Origin: Bacillota bacterium
Lineage (GTDB): Bacteria; Bacillota; Clostridia; Christensenellales; Aristaeellaceae
DNA: 33,781 nt
Reading direction: 5' to 3'
Assembly (NCBI GenBank): GCA_023392515.1
Contig: JAEVYX010000053.1
Span: forward strand, 1 to 33,781
Shown: positions 22,299-29,696 of the stretch, one piece after another
Layout: every line of letters starts with the position of its first letter
Position numbering within the stretch: the stretch's first letter is position 1
The notes under the pieces: model-generated
What the model was told of the DNA's origin: nothing
The model's input: the letters and a program-made list of their open reading frames with translations, nothing else
The model's database searches: none
Position numbers and translations under genes: made by a program

Positions 22299-23615
22299 AT
22301 GATGCCCACCACCGTAGGCGTAGTATCCCTTGGCTGCACGAAAAACCGGGTAGATTCGGAGCAGATGCTGGGTATCCTGCGTCAAAAAGGATACGAGATT
22401 GTAAATGATGCCAAAGAGGCCCAAATTATCATTGTCAATACCTGCGGCTTTATCGGCCCTGCAAAAGAGGAATCCGTTGACACGATTTTGGAAATGGCAC
22501 AATATAAAAAAACCGGTGCCTGCCGGCTCTTGGTCGTAACCGGATGCCTGGCCCAGCGGTATTCTGATACTTTGCTTTCAGAAATGCCGGAGATTGATAC
22601 AATTTTAGGAGTCAACCAGTATGGACGGCTGATCTCAGCTATTGAGGCCGCGCAGGGGGGCAGCCGGGCTGCCTATTGTGCGCCGTCGGAAGATTTTTTT
22701 GAATCGAACCGGGTTTTGACAACCCCGTCTTATACAGCTTATACCCGCATTGGGGATGGGTGCAGCAACCACTGTGCCTTTTGTGCGATTCCCTTGATTC
22801 GGGGCGGATACCGTTCCCGGCCGATGGACAGCATTTTACAGGAGGTGCAAAGCCTTGCAAAGCAGGGCGTGAAAGAGCACATCCTTGTAGCGCAGGATAC
22901 AACCCGCTACGGCACAGACTGGCAAAAGGAATCTCTTCTGCCCGAGCTTATGCAAAAGGCCGCGCAAGTGGAAGGTGTGGATTGGCTCCGGGTTTTGTAT
23001 TGCTATCCGGACGAGGCGGATATCCGCCTTCTGGACGTTATGGCGCAAACCCCCAACATCTGCAAATACCTCGACCTGCCCATCCAGCATATTGACGACC
23101 TGCTCCTAAAGCGCATGAACCGGCGGGGCAACCCCAAAAAAATACGGTTTTTGCTCTCCGCCGCCCGGGAGCGGGGGTTCGCCTTGCGCACTTCCATTAT
23201 CGTTGGCTTCCCCGGCGAAACGGAAGATCAATTCCGGCGCCTGATGGCTTTTGTGGAAGAGCAGCAGTTCGACCGTCTTGGCGCTTTTGCCTATTCTCAG
23301 GAGGAAGGCACGCCCGCAGCGCTTATGCCCGATCAACTGGCTGATGAAATCAAGGCCGAGCGGCTGGATAAGCTGATGAAGCTGCAGTCTGATATTTCTC
23401 TTGCCCGCAACCGCCTGCGTGTGGGAGCATCGTATCGGGTGCTGGTTACCGGACAGGCAGGGGATGGCCGCTATTTGGGCCGCTCCGAATGGGAAGCTCC
23501 GGAGATAGACGGGGATATTCTCTTTACCGCCCAAGCTCCGGTGCAGATTGGAACCTTTGTGCCTGTACGCATTACCCAGGCAAAGACCTATGATTTGATG
23601 GGAGCAATGCAATGA
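22299..23615 (+). CDS. rimO: Ribosomal protein S12 methylthiotransferase RimO
   Basis: RimO is a radical-SAM enzyme that adds a methylthio group to the conserved Asp of ribosomal protein S12. It has 438 residues. The N-terminal UPF0004 domain has cluster cysteines C13, C49 and C83, the radical-SAM cluster CSNHCAFC covers C155, C159 and C162, and a C-terminal TRAM domain starts near residue 370. The opening VGVVSLGCTKNRVDSE and the motif RGGYRSRP separate RimO from its tRNA-modifying relative MiaB. AGAGGAG precedes the start; the adjacent second ATG at 22302 is equally possible. It overlaps pgsA by 4 bases and heads the rimO-pgsA-cinA-recA set. Confidence 0.96.
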   Translation: MMPTTVGVVSLGCTKNRVDSEQMLGILRQKGYEIVNDAKEAQIIIVNTCGFIGPAKEESVDTILEMAQYKKTGACRLLVVTGCLAQRYSDTLLSEMPEIDTILGVNQYGRLISAIEAAQGGSRAAYCAPSEDFFESNRVLTTPSYTAYTRIGDGCSNHCAFCAIPLIRGGYRSRPMDSILQEVQSLAKQGVKEHILVAQDTTRYGTDWQKESLLPELMQKAAQVEGVDWLRVLYCYPDEADIRLLDVMAQTPNICKYLDLPIQHIDDLLLKRMNRRGNPKKIRFLLSAARERGFALRTSIIVGFPGETEDQFRRLMAFVEEQQFDRLGAFAYSQEEGTPAALMPDQLADEIKAERLDKLMKLQSDISLARNRLRVGASYRVLVTGQAGDGRYLGRSEWEAPEIDGDILFTAQAPVQIGTFVPVRITQAKTYDLMGAMQ

Positions 23616-24160
23616 ACCTGCCCAACCGGTTATCCCTTTTGCGCATATGCCTTGTGCCTGTGTGCGTCGGGCTTATGTATCTGAATCACCCCATTGGCCG
23701 GATACTGGCCCTTGTGGTATTCCTGATCGCCGCCTTTACCGATTTTCTGGACGGACATATCGCAAGGTCCCAGAACTTGGTTACAGATTTTGGAAAGTTT
23801 ATGGATCCGGTGGCGGACAAGCTTCTGGTTCTTAGCATGATGGTCATGCTGAGCGCCCAGGGAAGTCTTCCCGCTTGGATGGTCGTTTTGGTGCTGGCCC
23901 GTGATTTATGTGTTGACGGCCTCCGCTTGGTAGCCGGGCGGCAAGGGCGGGTCATCGCCGCGGGCAAGCTTGGCAAAATCAAAACCGTTATGCAAATGGT
24001 TACCATCTCGGTCACTTTATTAAACAACTGGCCTTTTGGCCATTTCCCCATGCAAACGATTATGATCTGGCTCACGGTCGCCTTAACCCTCTGGTCGGGC
24101 ATAGATTATTTCATCAAAAACAAGGCGGTCCTTTTCCCTGACAAGGAGGCGCAGCCATGA
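23612..24160 (+). CDS. pgsA: CDP-diacylglycerol-glycerol-3-phosphate 3-phosphatidyltransferase
   Basis: PgsA makes phosphatidylglycerol phosphate at the membrane, the first step toward phosphatidylglycerol and cardiolipin. It has 182 residues and about 5 helices. The CDP-alcohol phosphotransferase motif D-x2-DG-x2-AR-x8-G-x3-D-x3-D is complete, from D44 through D47-G48, A51-R52 and G61 to D65 and D69. It starts NLPNRLSLLRI, typical of PgsA. The start overlaps the rimO stop (ATGA), and its own stop overlaps the cinA start in the same way, so translation is coupled along the operon. Confidence 0.96.
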   Translation: MNLPNRLSLLRICLVPVCVGLMYLNHPIGRILALVVFLIAAFTDFLDGHIARSQNLVTDFGKFMDPVADKLLVLSMMVMLSAQGSLPAWMVVLVLARDLCVDGLRLVAGRQGRVIAAGKLGKIKTVMQMVTISVTLLNNWPFGHFPMQTIMIWLTVALTLWSGIDYFIKNKAVLFPDKEAQP

Positions 24161-25398
24161 TCGCAGAAATCCTCTGCATCGGCACGGAGCTGCTCATGGG
24201 GCAGATTCTAAATACCAATGCACAATTTTTAAGCCGCAGGCTGAGCGAACTGGGCATCAGCTGTTACCACCAAACCACCGTTGGCGATAATGCCGAACGG
24301 CTTTCCGTTGCTTTAAAGACTGCTCTGAGCAGGGCTGATGTGGTCATTACCACAGGAGGCCTGGGCCCCACGGTAGATGATATAACAAAAAGGGTCACGG
24401 CCCAGGTGGTAGGCAAGCCCCTGGTTTTGCGCCCCGAAGCGGAGGGTATGGTACGGTCCAGGTTTCAGGCCATGTGCAGGCCTATGGCGAACAACAACCT
24501 GTCCCAGGCCATGTTCACACCCGATACCATTCTTTTGGACAATCCAAACGGTACTGCGCCAGGCGCGCTGGTACCTGCGGGAGAAGAACGGGTGGTTTTT
24601 CATTTGCCCGGCCCGCCGGTAGAAATGGCGCCCATGTTCGACACCCATGTAGCTCCCTGGCTTTCCCGCCGTTCGGGCTTAAGCTTCGTCAGCCGGTATA
24701 TCCGTATCTTTGGCATGGGCGAGAGCGATGTGGATGCCAGGCTTCATGACCTGGAAATGGAGAGTAACCCCACCCTGTCCCCCTACTGCTCCCTGGGAGA
24801 GGTTCAGTTAAGAGCCACCGCCTCGGCCCCCACAAGGGAGGAGGCCTTGGCATTATTGGCACCTAGAATCGCAGAGGTACAGGCGAGGCTGGGGGATGTA
24901 ATCTACGCCATCGATGAAGATAACCGGGGCTCTTTGGCCGAAGCCGCCATGAAAACGCTTAGGGAAAAGGGCTGGACGGCCTGCGTGGCGGAGAGCCTGA
25001 CCGGCGGCATGATCTGTCAATCCCTGGTTTCGATACCCGGCGCATCCAAGGTACTTCTGGGAGGCTTTGTCACCTATACGGATGCCATGAAAACAGCCAT
25101 GCTGGGCGTTCCGGAATCGCTGCTCTTAGCCCACGGCGCAGTAAGCGAGGCCTGTGCCCGTGCCATGGCCCAGGGTGCACTGAAAGCGTCTGGCGCCGAT
25201 GTGGCCCTCGCGGCCACAGGTCTGGCCGGCCCTGATGGCGGCACAGAAGCAACCCCTGTCGGTACGGTGTATCTTGCAATCGCCACCGCGGAAGGCGTTC
25301 TTTGTACCCATCACAAGTTTATGGGCGACCGCCACCGTATCCGTACCCTTTCCACCCTTCACGGGCTCAATGCCCTGCGCCTTGCCGCACGGGCCTGA
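24157..25398 (+). CDS. cinA: CinA-family protein (nicotinamide-nucleotide amidase)
   Basis: This is 413 residues with both CinA domains: an N-terminal MoCF-like domain (about 1-170; AEILCIGTELLMGQILNTNA, TTGGLGPTVDD) and a C-terminal amidase domain (about 255-410; ACVAESLTGGMICQSLVSIPGAS, AATGLAGPDGGT). The C-terminal domain in relatives deamidates nicotinamide mononucleotide, and the N-terminal domain can act as ADP-ribose pyrophosphatase. In competent bacteria CinA is induced with RecA and binds it. It overlaps pgsA by 4 bases and precedes recA, the arrangement known from Streptococcus and Bacillus. Confidence 0.95.
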   Translation: MIAEILCIGTELLMGQILNTNAQFLSRRLSELGISCYHQTTVGDNAERLSVALKTALSRADVVITTGGLGPTVDDITKRVTAQVVGKPLVLRPEAEGMVRSRFQAMCRPMANNNLSQAMFTPDTILLDNPNGTAPGALVPAGEERVVFHLPGPPVEMAPMFDTHVAPWLSRRSGLSFVSRYIRIFGMGESDVDARLHDLEMESNPTLSPYCSLGEVQLRATASAPTREEALALLAPRIAEVQARLGDVIYAIDEDNRGSLAEAAMKTLREKGWTACVAESLTGGMICQSLVSIPGASKVLLGGFVTYTDAMKTAMLGVPESLLLAHGAVSEACARAMAQGALKASGADVALAATGLAGPDGGTEATPVGTVYLAIATAEGVLCTHHKFMGDRHRIRTLSTLHGLNALRLAARA

Positions 25399-25415
25399 TA
25401 ATAAACATATCCATC

Positions 25416-25429
25416 CGAAATACTGTTAG
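25416..25429 (+). promoter_or_regulatory. Candidate LexA (SOS) box upstream of recA
   Basis: CGAAATACTGTTAG matches 8 of the 10 fixed positions of the Gram-positive box CGAAC-N4-GTTCG; the two misses are symmetrical (positions 5 and 13). It lies 36 bases before the recA start, in the cinA-recA gap. No convincing separate promoter is seen in the gap, which weakens the case. Confidence 0.45.
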
Positions 25430-25435
25430 AAAGGC

Positions 25436-25458
25436 AGGAGGCTTGCATAAGGGCAAGC
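25436..25458 (+). promoter_or_regulatory. recA ribosome site followed by a spacer hairpin
   Basis: A perfect AGGAGG (25436-25441) lies 23 bases before the recA ATG, far too distant if the RNA is straight. Between them GCTTGC (25441-25446) pairs with GCAAGC (25453-25458) around ATAAGG. If folded, the effective gap falls to about 6-8 bases. The alternative is that AAGGG (25449-25453) in the loop is the ribosome site, 11 bases from the ATG. Confidence 0.6.
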
Positions 25459-25464
25459 GTACAT

Positions 25465-26583
25465 ATGGCAAAAAAAGATACGGCAGCAAAAAAGGAAACG
25501 GCCCCTACGTCCGCCTTGCAGGAGGAAAAGCTGCGGGCATTGGAATCGGCGCTAAGCTCCCTTGATAAGCAATTCGGCAAGGGAGCCGTCATGAAGCTGG
25601 GCGATACCGCCCGCAGCACCGGCATCTCGGTAATCCCCACGGGCTGTCTGGAACTGGATCTTGCCTTGGGAGTAGGCGGCATACCCAGGGGGCGGGTGGT
25701 GGAGGTTTTCGGCCCTGAATCCTCCGGTAAAACCACAGTGGCGCTTCATGTGGTGGCCGAAGCCCAGCGGTTGGGCGGCCTTGCCGCCTTTGTGGACGCG
25801 GAACACGCCCTGGATCCAGCCTACGCAAAAAAGCTAGGGGTCAATATTGATGAACTGTATGTATCACAGCCCGATACCGGAGAACAAGCCCTGGAAATTG
25901 CCGAGGCGCTGGTTCGCTCCGGGGCAATCGACATCGTTGTCATCGACTCGGTGGCAGCACTGGTACCCAAAGCGGAAATCGATGGTGAGATGGGCGACAG
26001 CTTTGTGGGGCTGCAGGCCCGGCTTATGAGCCAGGCTCTGCGCAAACTGACGGGAATCATCTCCAAAACAAACGCGGTGGCAATATTCATCAATCAGCTT
26101 CGCGAAAAAGTAGGCGTTATGTACGGAAGCCCCGAAACAACGCCTGGCGGCCGGGCACTAAAGTTTTATGCCAGCGTACGTCTGGATGTACGCCGGGGTG
26201 AGCAGCTCAAGATCGGCACAGAAGTCGTAGGCAACCGAACCCGGGTCAAGGTCGTGAAAAACAAGGTAGCTCCGCCCTTCCGCACCTGCGAGTTTGATAT
26301 CCTTTACGGTCAGGGCATCAGCAAGGAAGGAACCATTTTGGACATGGCTGTCGCCCGGGATTTGATTCACAAAAGCGGAGCCTGGTTCAGCTATAACGAC
26401 CAGCGCATCGGCCAGGGCCGGGAGAATACCCGCGCATACTTAAAGGAAAATCCGGATATAGCCAAGGAGATCGAAGAAATCATCCGCAAGGAAATGCTGT
26501 CCGCCCCTGCTGCCCCAGTGGTGGCTGATGCTGCTGCGCAAGAGGATGACGATGAAGGGCTTCTCCTCCCGGAAGACGAATAA
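25465..26583 (+). CDS. recA: Recombinase RecA
   Basis: RecA forms ATP-dependent filaments on single-stranded DNA, drives strand exchange and triggers LexA self-cleavage. It has 372 residues. Walker A GPESSGKT is at 83-90, followed by VVIDSVAALVPKAE and the DNA-binding loop FINQLREKVGVMYGSPETTPGG. The first 30 residues are Lys/Ala-rich and longer than in E. coli, and the last 25 form an acidic tail (QEDDDEGLLLPEDE) as expected. The start is the ATG at 25465, which gives MAKKDTAAKK. It ends the rimO-pgsA-cinA-recA set and is closed by a strong terminator. The recX gene that often follows is absent. Confidence 0.98.
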   Translation: MAKKDTAAKKETAPTSALQEEKLRALESALSSLDKQFGKGAVMKLGDTARSTGISVIPTGCLELDLALGVGGIPRGRVVEVFGPESSGKTTVALHVVAEAQRLGGLAAFVDAEHALDPAYAKKLGVNIDELYVSQPDTGEQALEIAEALVRSGAIDIVVIDSVAALVPKAEIDGEMGDSFVGLQARLMSQALRKLTGIISKTNAVAIFINQLREKVGVMYGSPETTPGGRALKFYASVRLDVRRGEQLKIGTEVVGNRTRVKVVKNKVAPPFRTCEFDILYGQGISKEGTILDMAVARDLIHKSGAWFSYNDQRIGQGRENTRAYLKENPDIAKEIEEIIRKEMLSAPAAPVVADAAAQEDDDEGLLLPEDE

Positions 26584-26629
26584 TCACAGGCATCATTGCT
26601 TTATAACATGCATTCAAGGCATCAATTGA

Positions 26630-26669
26630 AATCGGCCCCGCGCCACAATGTGGCATGGGGCCGATTTTA
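26630..26669 (+). terminator. Terminator of the recA operon
   Basis: AATCGGCCCC pairs with GGGGCCGATT, and inside it GCCAC pairs with GTGGC around a 3-base loop; TTTATTA follows on the plus strand. The SH3 gene converges on it, but the minus-strand tail (TTTCAATTG) is weak. Confidence 0.88.
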
Positions 26670-26696
26670 TTAGCTTATATCATCCTTTGATTATTC

Positions 26697-27383
26697 TCAA
26701 TAGCTTACATCCGCCGCCAATATATAGGCTACGGCAGCATCATAGGGAATCACGCACCAATCCCCCTCCGTGCCCAATATGGATACCGGTGTGCCTGCCG
26801 CCAGGGTTTTTACCGTTGTCCAATTGGTCCCAGGGCCTGTTCGCAATTTTGTCTTGTTGGCCACTGTCGCTTGCGTCGGAACAGCGCTTAACCACTGTTC
26901 CAAATCCTCATCGAACCATACGTCTGCTGACTTTGGAACAAAAGCGGCTGCCTCCCGCAGGTTCACCACCCAGTATTTCTCCAATTGTTCGATGACCGTC
27001 AGACGGGTATATTTGTCCAGCGATCCCACCTTCTTGCTGCCGGAGGGCGGATAGGCATAGGCCGCCACATTGCTTTTCCGAAGCGTAATGTGTACAGGGT
27101 TTTCCACAATATAGTCAGACGAAAGCCACCCTTGAATTTCACCCGTTTGTGCACCGGTGTAGGACACAAACAGCCAATCGTCATATCGATCCAGAATATT
27201 GAATGTTTCTCCGTTGTTCAGGCTTCGGATCAGTTTGGAGCCTGTGGAATGATTTTCCCGAAGGCTCACCTTCTGGCTGATGACCTCGCCCCACCCATAG
27301 GGTGATTCTGCCAGCGCACACACCGTGCCCAGAAAAATACAGGCAGTCAATACCACGATCCATAACCAGGCTTTCCCTTTCAT
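26697..27383 (-). CDS. Secreted protein with bacterial SH3 repeats
   Basis: This is 228 residues. A signal peptide covers about 1-25 (MKGKAWLW, hydrophobic core, then CALA-E). Three SH3-like modules follow: VSLRENHSTGSKLIRSLNNG (about 35-90), VAAYAYPPSGSKKVGSLDKY (about 100-145) and KLRTGPGTNWTTVKTLAAG (about 175-228), each with the family's R-x-G-P or x-L-R-x-N-x-S start and a later W. Such domains usually bind peptidoglycan peptides and sit on cell-wall enzymes, but no catalytic domain is present here. GGAAGGGTGG precedes the ATG at 27383; an open frame to 27446 lacks a ribosome site. It converges with recA. Confidence 0.85.
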   Translation of the reverse strand: MKGKAWLWIVVLTACIFLGTVCALAESPYGWGEVISQKVSLRENHSTGSKLIRSLNNGETFNILDRYDDWLFVSYTGAQTGEIQGWLSSDYIVENPVHITLRKSNVAAYAYPPSGSKKVGSLDKYTRLTVIEQLEKYWVVNLREAAAFVPKSADVWFDEDLEQWLSAVPTQATVANKTKLRTGPGTNWTTVKTLAAGTPVSILGTEGDWCVIPYDAAVAYILAADVSY

Positions 27384-27602
27384 AAAATAACCACCCTTCC
27401 TGATCATTGCCAAGATATTTGCTGGCCAGGAATTTTTATCCTTCACCTATCCTACGGTTTAGAAGGAATATTTCATGCACTATCTGGTAAAAATCCTAAG
27501 GGCTATTTTCGGCGGAGGTTTCTGATTCTCCTTTTCTTTGTTACTTTTCACCGAAGAATCCTCCGTTCGCCCCTTTGAATATCATCAGATTGATGATTTT
27601 TG

Positions 27603-27631
27603 TTGACATATGACCTTAAAACGGCTAAAAT
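27603..27631 (+). promoter_or_regulatory. Near-consensus promoter of the structured RNA upstream of rny
   Basis: A perfect -35 TTGACA (27603-27608) and a -10 TAAAAT (27626-27631) are 17 bases apart. It lies just after a small AT-rich hairpin (ATCATCA 27581-27587 / TGATGAT 27591-27597). The rest of 27384-27580, upstream of the SH3 gene, shows only a wide CGGAGG (27513) / CCTCCG (27560) dyad. Confidence 0.85.
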
Positions 27632-27637
27632 ACATAT

Positions 27638-28024
27638 GATCGGCTGAAAAGACGGTTTTCTGTGTCACACACGGAAAGCCATTGTGCTGTTTTTCGTATA
27701 AAAGGTGCCCTTTGAATTCTTCTCCGTTGCGGGGCAAAATGTCCGGCCCCGAATGCGGTTTGTGTGGAAAAGCAGGCGGTTTAGGGAATAATTTCCTCCC
27801 TTGGGCGAAAGTTTTCTCGCTTTCTTTTGAAGGCATCGCCTGCAATTTGCATAACAATAAAATGGCGAATGCCTATTTGCATTCCTGTTTATGCCAGTTT
27901 GCATCCTCCATGGGGCTTTGTGCCCCGATGCATTCCTGCGTGCAAATTTACCAGCAAACGGATGAACCCATGGCACTCGAAAAATCAGCTTTAGCCGTAC
28001 AGGAATTTCCTGTGCGGCTTTTGT
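27638..28024 (+). ncRNA. Candidate structured ncRNA or long leader of rny
   Basis: Between a strong promoter and a terminator lie about 387 bases with no credible ORF and many helices. These include GGTTTTCTGTGT/ACACGGAAAGCC (27654-27680, loop CAC, two G-U), CGGGGC/GCCCCG near 27730-27752, AGGCATCGCC with GGCGAATGCCT (27831-27873, one bulge), and GCATC/GATGC enclosing GGGGC/GCCCC (27901-27931). TGCATTCCTG occurs twice, 51 bases apart (27878 and 27929). The 5' end CGGCTGAAAAG (27641-27651) can pair with CTTTAGCCG (27989-27997), which overlaps the left arm of the terminator. I recognise no signature of RNase P RNA, tmRNA, SRP RNA, 6S RNA or common riboswitches. It may be a free RNA or an attenuator for rny. 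Confidence 0.55.
27993..28024 (+). terminator. Terminator-like hairpin just before rny
   Basis: AGCCGTACAGGA (27993-28004) pairs with TCCTGTGCGGCT (28008-28019, one G-U) and is followed by TTTGTCGTT. No good promoter is seen between it and the rny start at 28078, so it probably works as an attenuator or allows partial read-through. Confidence 0.7.
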
Positions 28025-28077
28025 CGTTCATCTCACTATTATGAAAATGATATTTTACAGGAAGGGGGAGAAAGACC

Positions 28078-29619
28078 ATGGAAGCGCTTTGGATCATCCT
28101 TGCCGCCGTCCTTTCCGCAGCCGCCGGCCTTTTCGCCGGCTATAGCTATCGAAAAAGTGCAGCGGAAAAGAAAATCGGACGTACGGAAGAATATGCCAAA
28201 AATCTGCTGGAAGATGCAATGCGGAAAGCAGATGAGAAGAAAAAGGAAACCATCCTGGAGGCCAAGGAGGAAGTGCTCAAGCTCAAGACCGAGCTGGACC
28301 GGGAAAGCCGGGACCGCAGATCAGAGCTGCAACGCTCCGAGCGCCGCATGATCCAGCGGGAAGAACTACTGGATAAGAAAATGGATAACCTGGAGGCCCG
28401 TGAAGAAGGGCTTAACAAAAAGCAAGCGCAAATTCAAAAAATTCAAGAAGAGGCGGAGGAATATCATAACCGCCAATTTTCAGAATTAGAGCGGATCGCA
28501 GGCATGACCCAGGACGAAGCCCGGCAAATGCTTACCGACCGCATCCAAAAAGAAGCCTTTCACGATGCCGCCGCAATGGTGCGTGACATTGAAAGCCGCG
28601 CAAAAGAAGAGGGCGAAAAGAAGGCCCGGAACATTATTGCCCTGGCCATTCAAAAATGCGCTGCGGACCATGTGGCAGAATCCACTGTATCCGTTATCGC
28701 ACTGCCTAACGACGACATGAAAGGCCGCATCATCGGCCGTGAGGGCCGGAACATTCGTGCCCTGGAAACCGCTACAGGCGTTGATTTGATTATCGATGAC
28801 ACTCCCGAAGCGGTTATTGTGTCCGCTTTTGATCCGGTTCGCCGCGAGGTAGCCCGGATTGCCGTCGAAAAGCTGATTATGGACGGCCGTATCCACCCCG
28901 CCCGCATTGAAGAAATGGTGGATAAGGCCCGCAAAGAAGTGGACAATCAGATCCGTGAAGCAGGCGAACAGGCCGTATTTGAAACCAATCAGCACGGCAT
29001 TCACCATGAATTGGTGAAACTGCTGGGACGGCTGAAATACCGCACCAGCTATGGGCAAAACGTGCTCAAGCACTCCATCGAGGTATCCCATCTGGCGGGG
29101 CTGATGGCATCGGAACTGGGCGCGGACGTCACCTTGGCCAAGCGTGCCGGCCTTTTACATGATATCGGCAAAGCCGTCGATCATGAGTCTGAAGGCACTC
29201 ACGTGTCCCTGGGCGGCGAATTGGCCCGGAAGTACCGTGAAAGCGCCGATGTCATTCATGCAATCCTGGCTCACCACAATGATGTAGAACCCCAAACGAT
29301 CGAAGCTGTGCTGGTACAGGCCGCTGACGCTATTTCCGCCGCCAGGCCCGGCGCACGCCGCGAATCTTTGGAAAACTACATCAAGCGGCTGGAGAAGCTG
29401 GAAGAGATCGCCAACTCCTTTACCGGCGTTGAAAAATGCTTTGCAATTCAATCCGGACGTGAAGTGCGTATCATGGTCAAGCCTGACGACGTGACCGATG
29501 AAGGCACCAAGATTCTGGCCAAAGAAATTGCCAAGCGCATTGAAAAGGAACTGGAGTATCCCGGCCAGATCCGTGTAAACGTAATCCGGGAGACCCGGAG
29601 CACAGAGTTTGCAAAGTAA
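28078..29619 (+). CDS. rny: Ribonuclease Y
   Basis: RNase Y is the membrane-anchored endonuclease that starts mRNA decay in Bacillota and controls riboswitch and operon transcripts. It has 513 residues. An N-terminal helix (about 3-23) is followed by a charged coiled coil (about 30-150), a KH RNA-binding domain (GRIIGREGRNIRALETATG near 220), and an HD domain with H361-D362 in LLHDIGKAVDHE. GGAAGGGGGAG lies about 8 bases before the ATG. It is often found near recA, as here. A terminator-like hairpin ends only 54 bases before its start, so expression may depend on read-through of the upstream structured RNA. Confidence 0.97.
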   Translation: MEALWIILAAVLSAAAGLFAGYSYRKSAAEKKIGRTEEYAKNLLEDAMRKADEKKKETILEAKEEVLKLKTELDRESRDRRSELQRSERRMIQREELLDKKMDNLEAREEGLNKKQAQIQKIQEEAEEYHNRQFSELERIAGMTQDEARQMLTDRIQKEAFHDAAAMVRDIESRAKEEGEKKARNIIALAIQKCAADHVAESTVSVIALPNDDMKGRIIGREGRNIRALETATGVDLIIDDTPEAVIVSAFDPVRREVARIAVEKLIMDGRIHPARIEEMVDKARKEVDNQIREAGEQAVFETNQHGIHHELVKLLGRLKYRTSYGQNVLKHSIEVSHLAGLMASELGADVTLAKRAGLLHDIGKAVDHESEGTHVSLGGELARKYRESADVIHAILAHHNDVEPQTIEAVLVQAADAISAARPGARRESLENYIKRLEKLEEIANSFTGVEKCFAIQSGREVRIMVKPDDVTDEGTKILAKEIAKRIEKELEYPGQIRVNVIRETRSTEFAK

Positions 29620-29642
29620 TACATAAAGTATTGCACAAAAAG

Positions 29643-29688
29643 GAACTGCCTCCCGCCGGTTTTATCCGCGCAGAGGCAGTTCTTTTTT
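29643..29688. terminator. Bidirectional terminator between rny and holA
   Basis: GAACTGCCTC (29643-29652) pairs with GAGGCAGTTC (29673-29682), followed by TTTTTT on the plus strand. On the minus strand the stem is followed by CTTTTTG, so it can also end the comEC-holA message. The loop is 20 bases and partly GC-rich. Confidence 0.9.
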
Positions 29689-29696
29689 ATTGCCTT

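Noticed and set aside
27682..28044. A 120-aa plus-strand reading frame in the region before rny
   Set aside because: It begins with TTG without a good ribosome site, has an odd Cys-rich composition with no domain pattern, and runs through the terminator hairpin.
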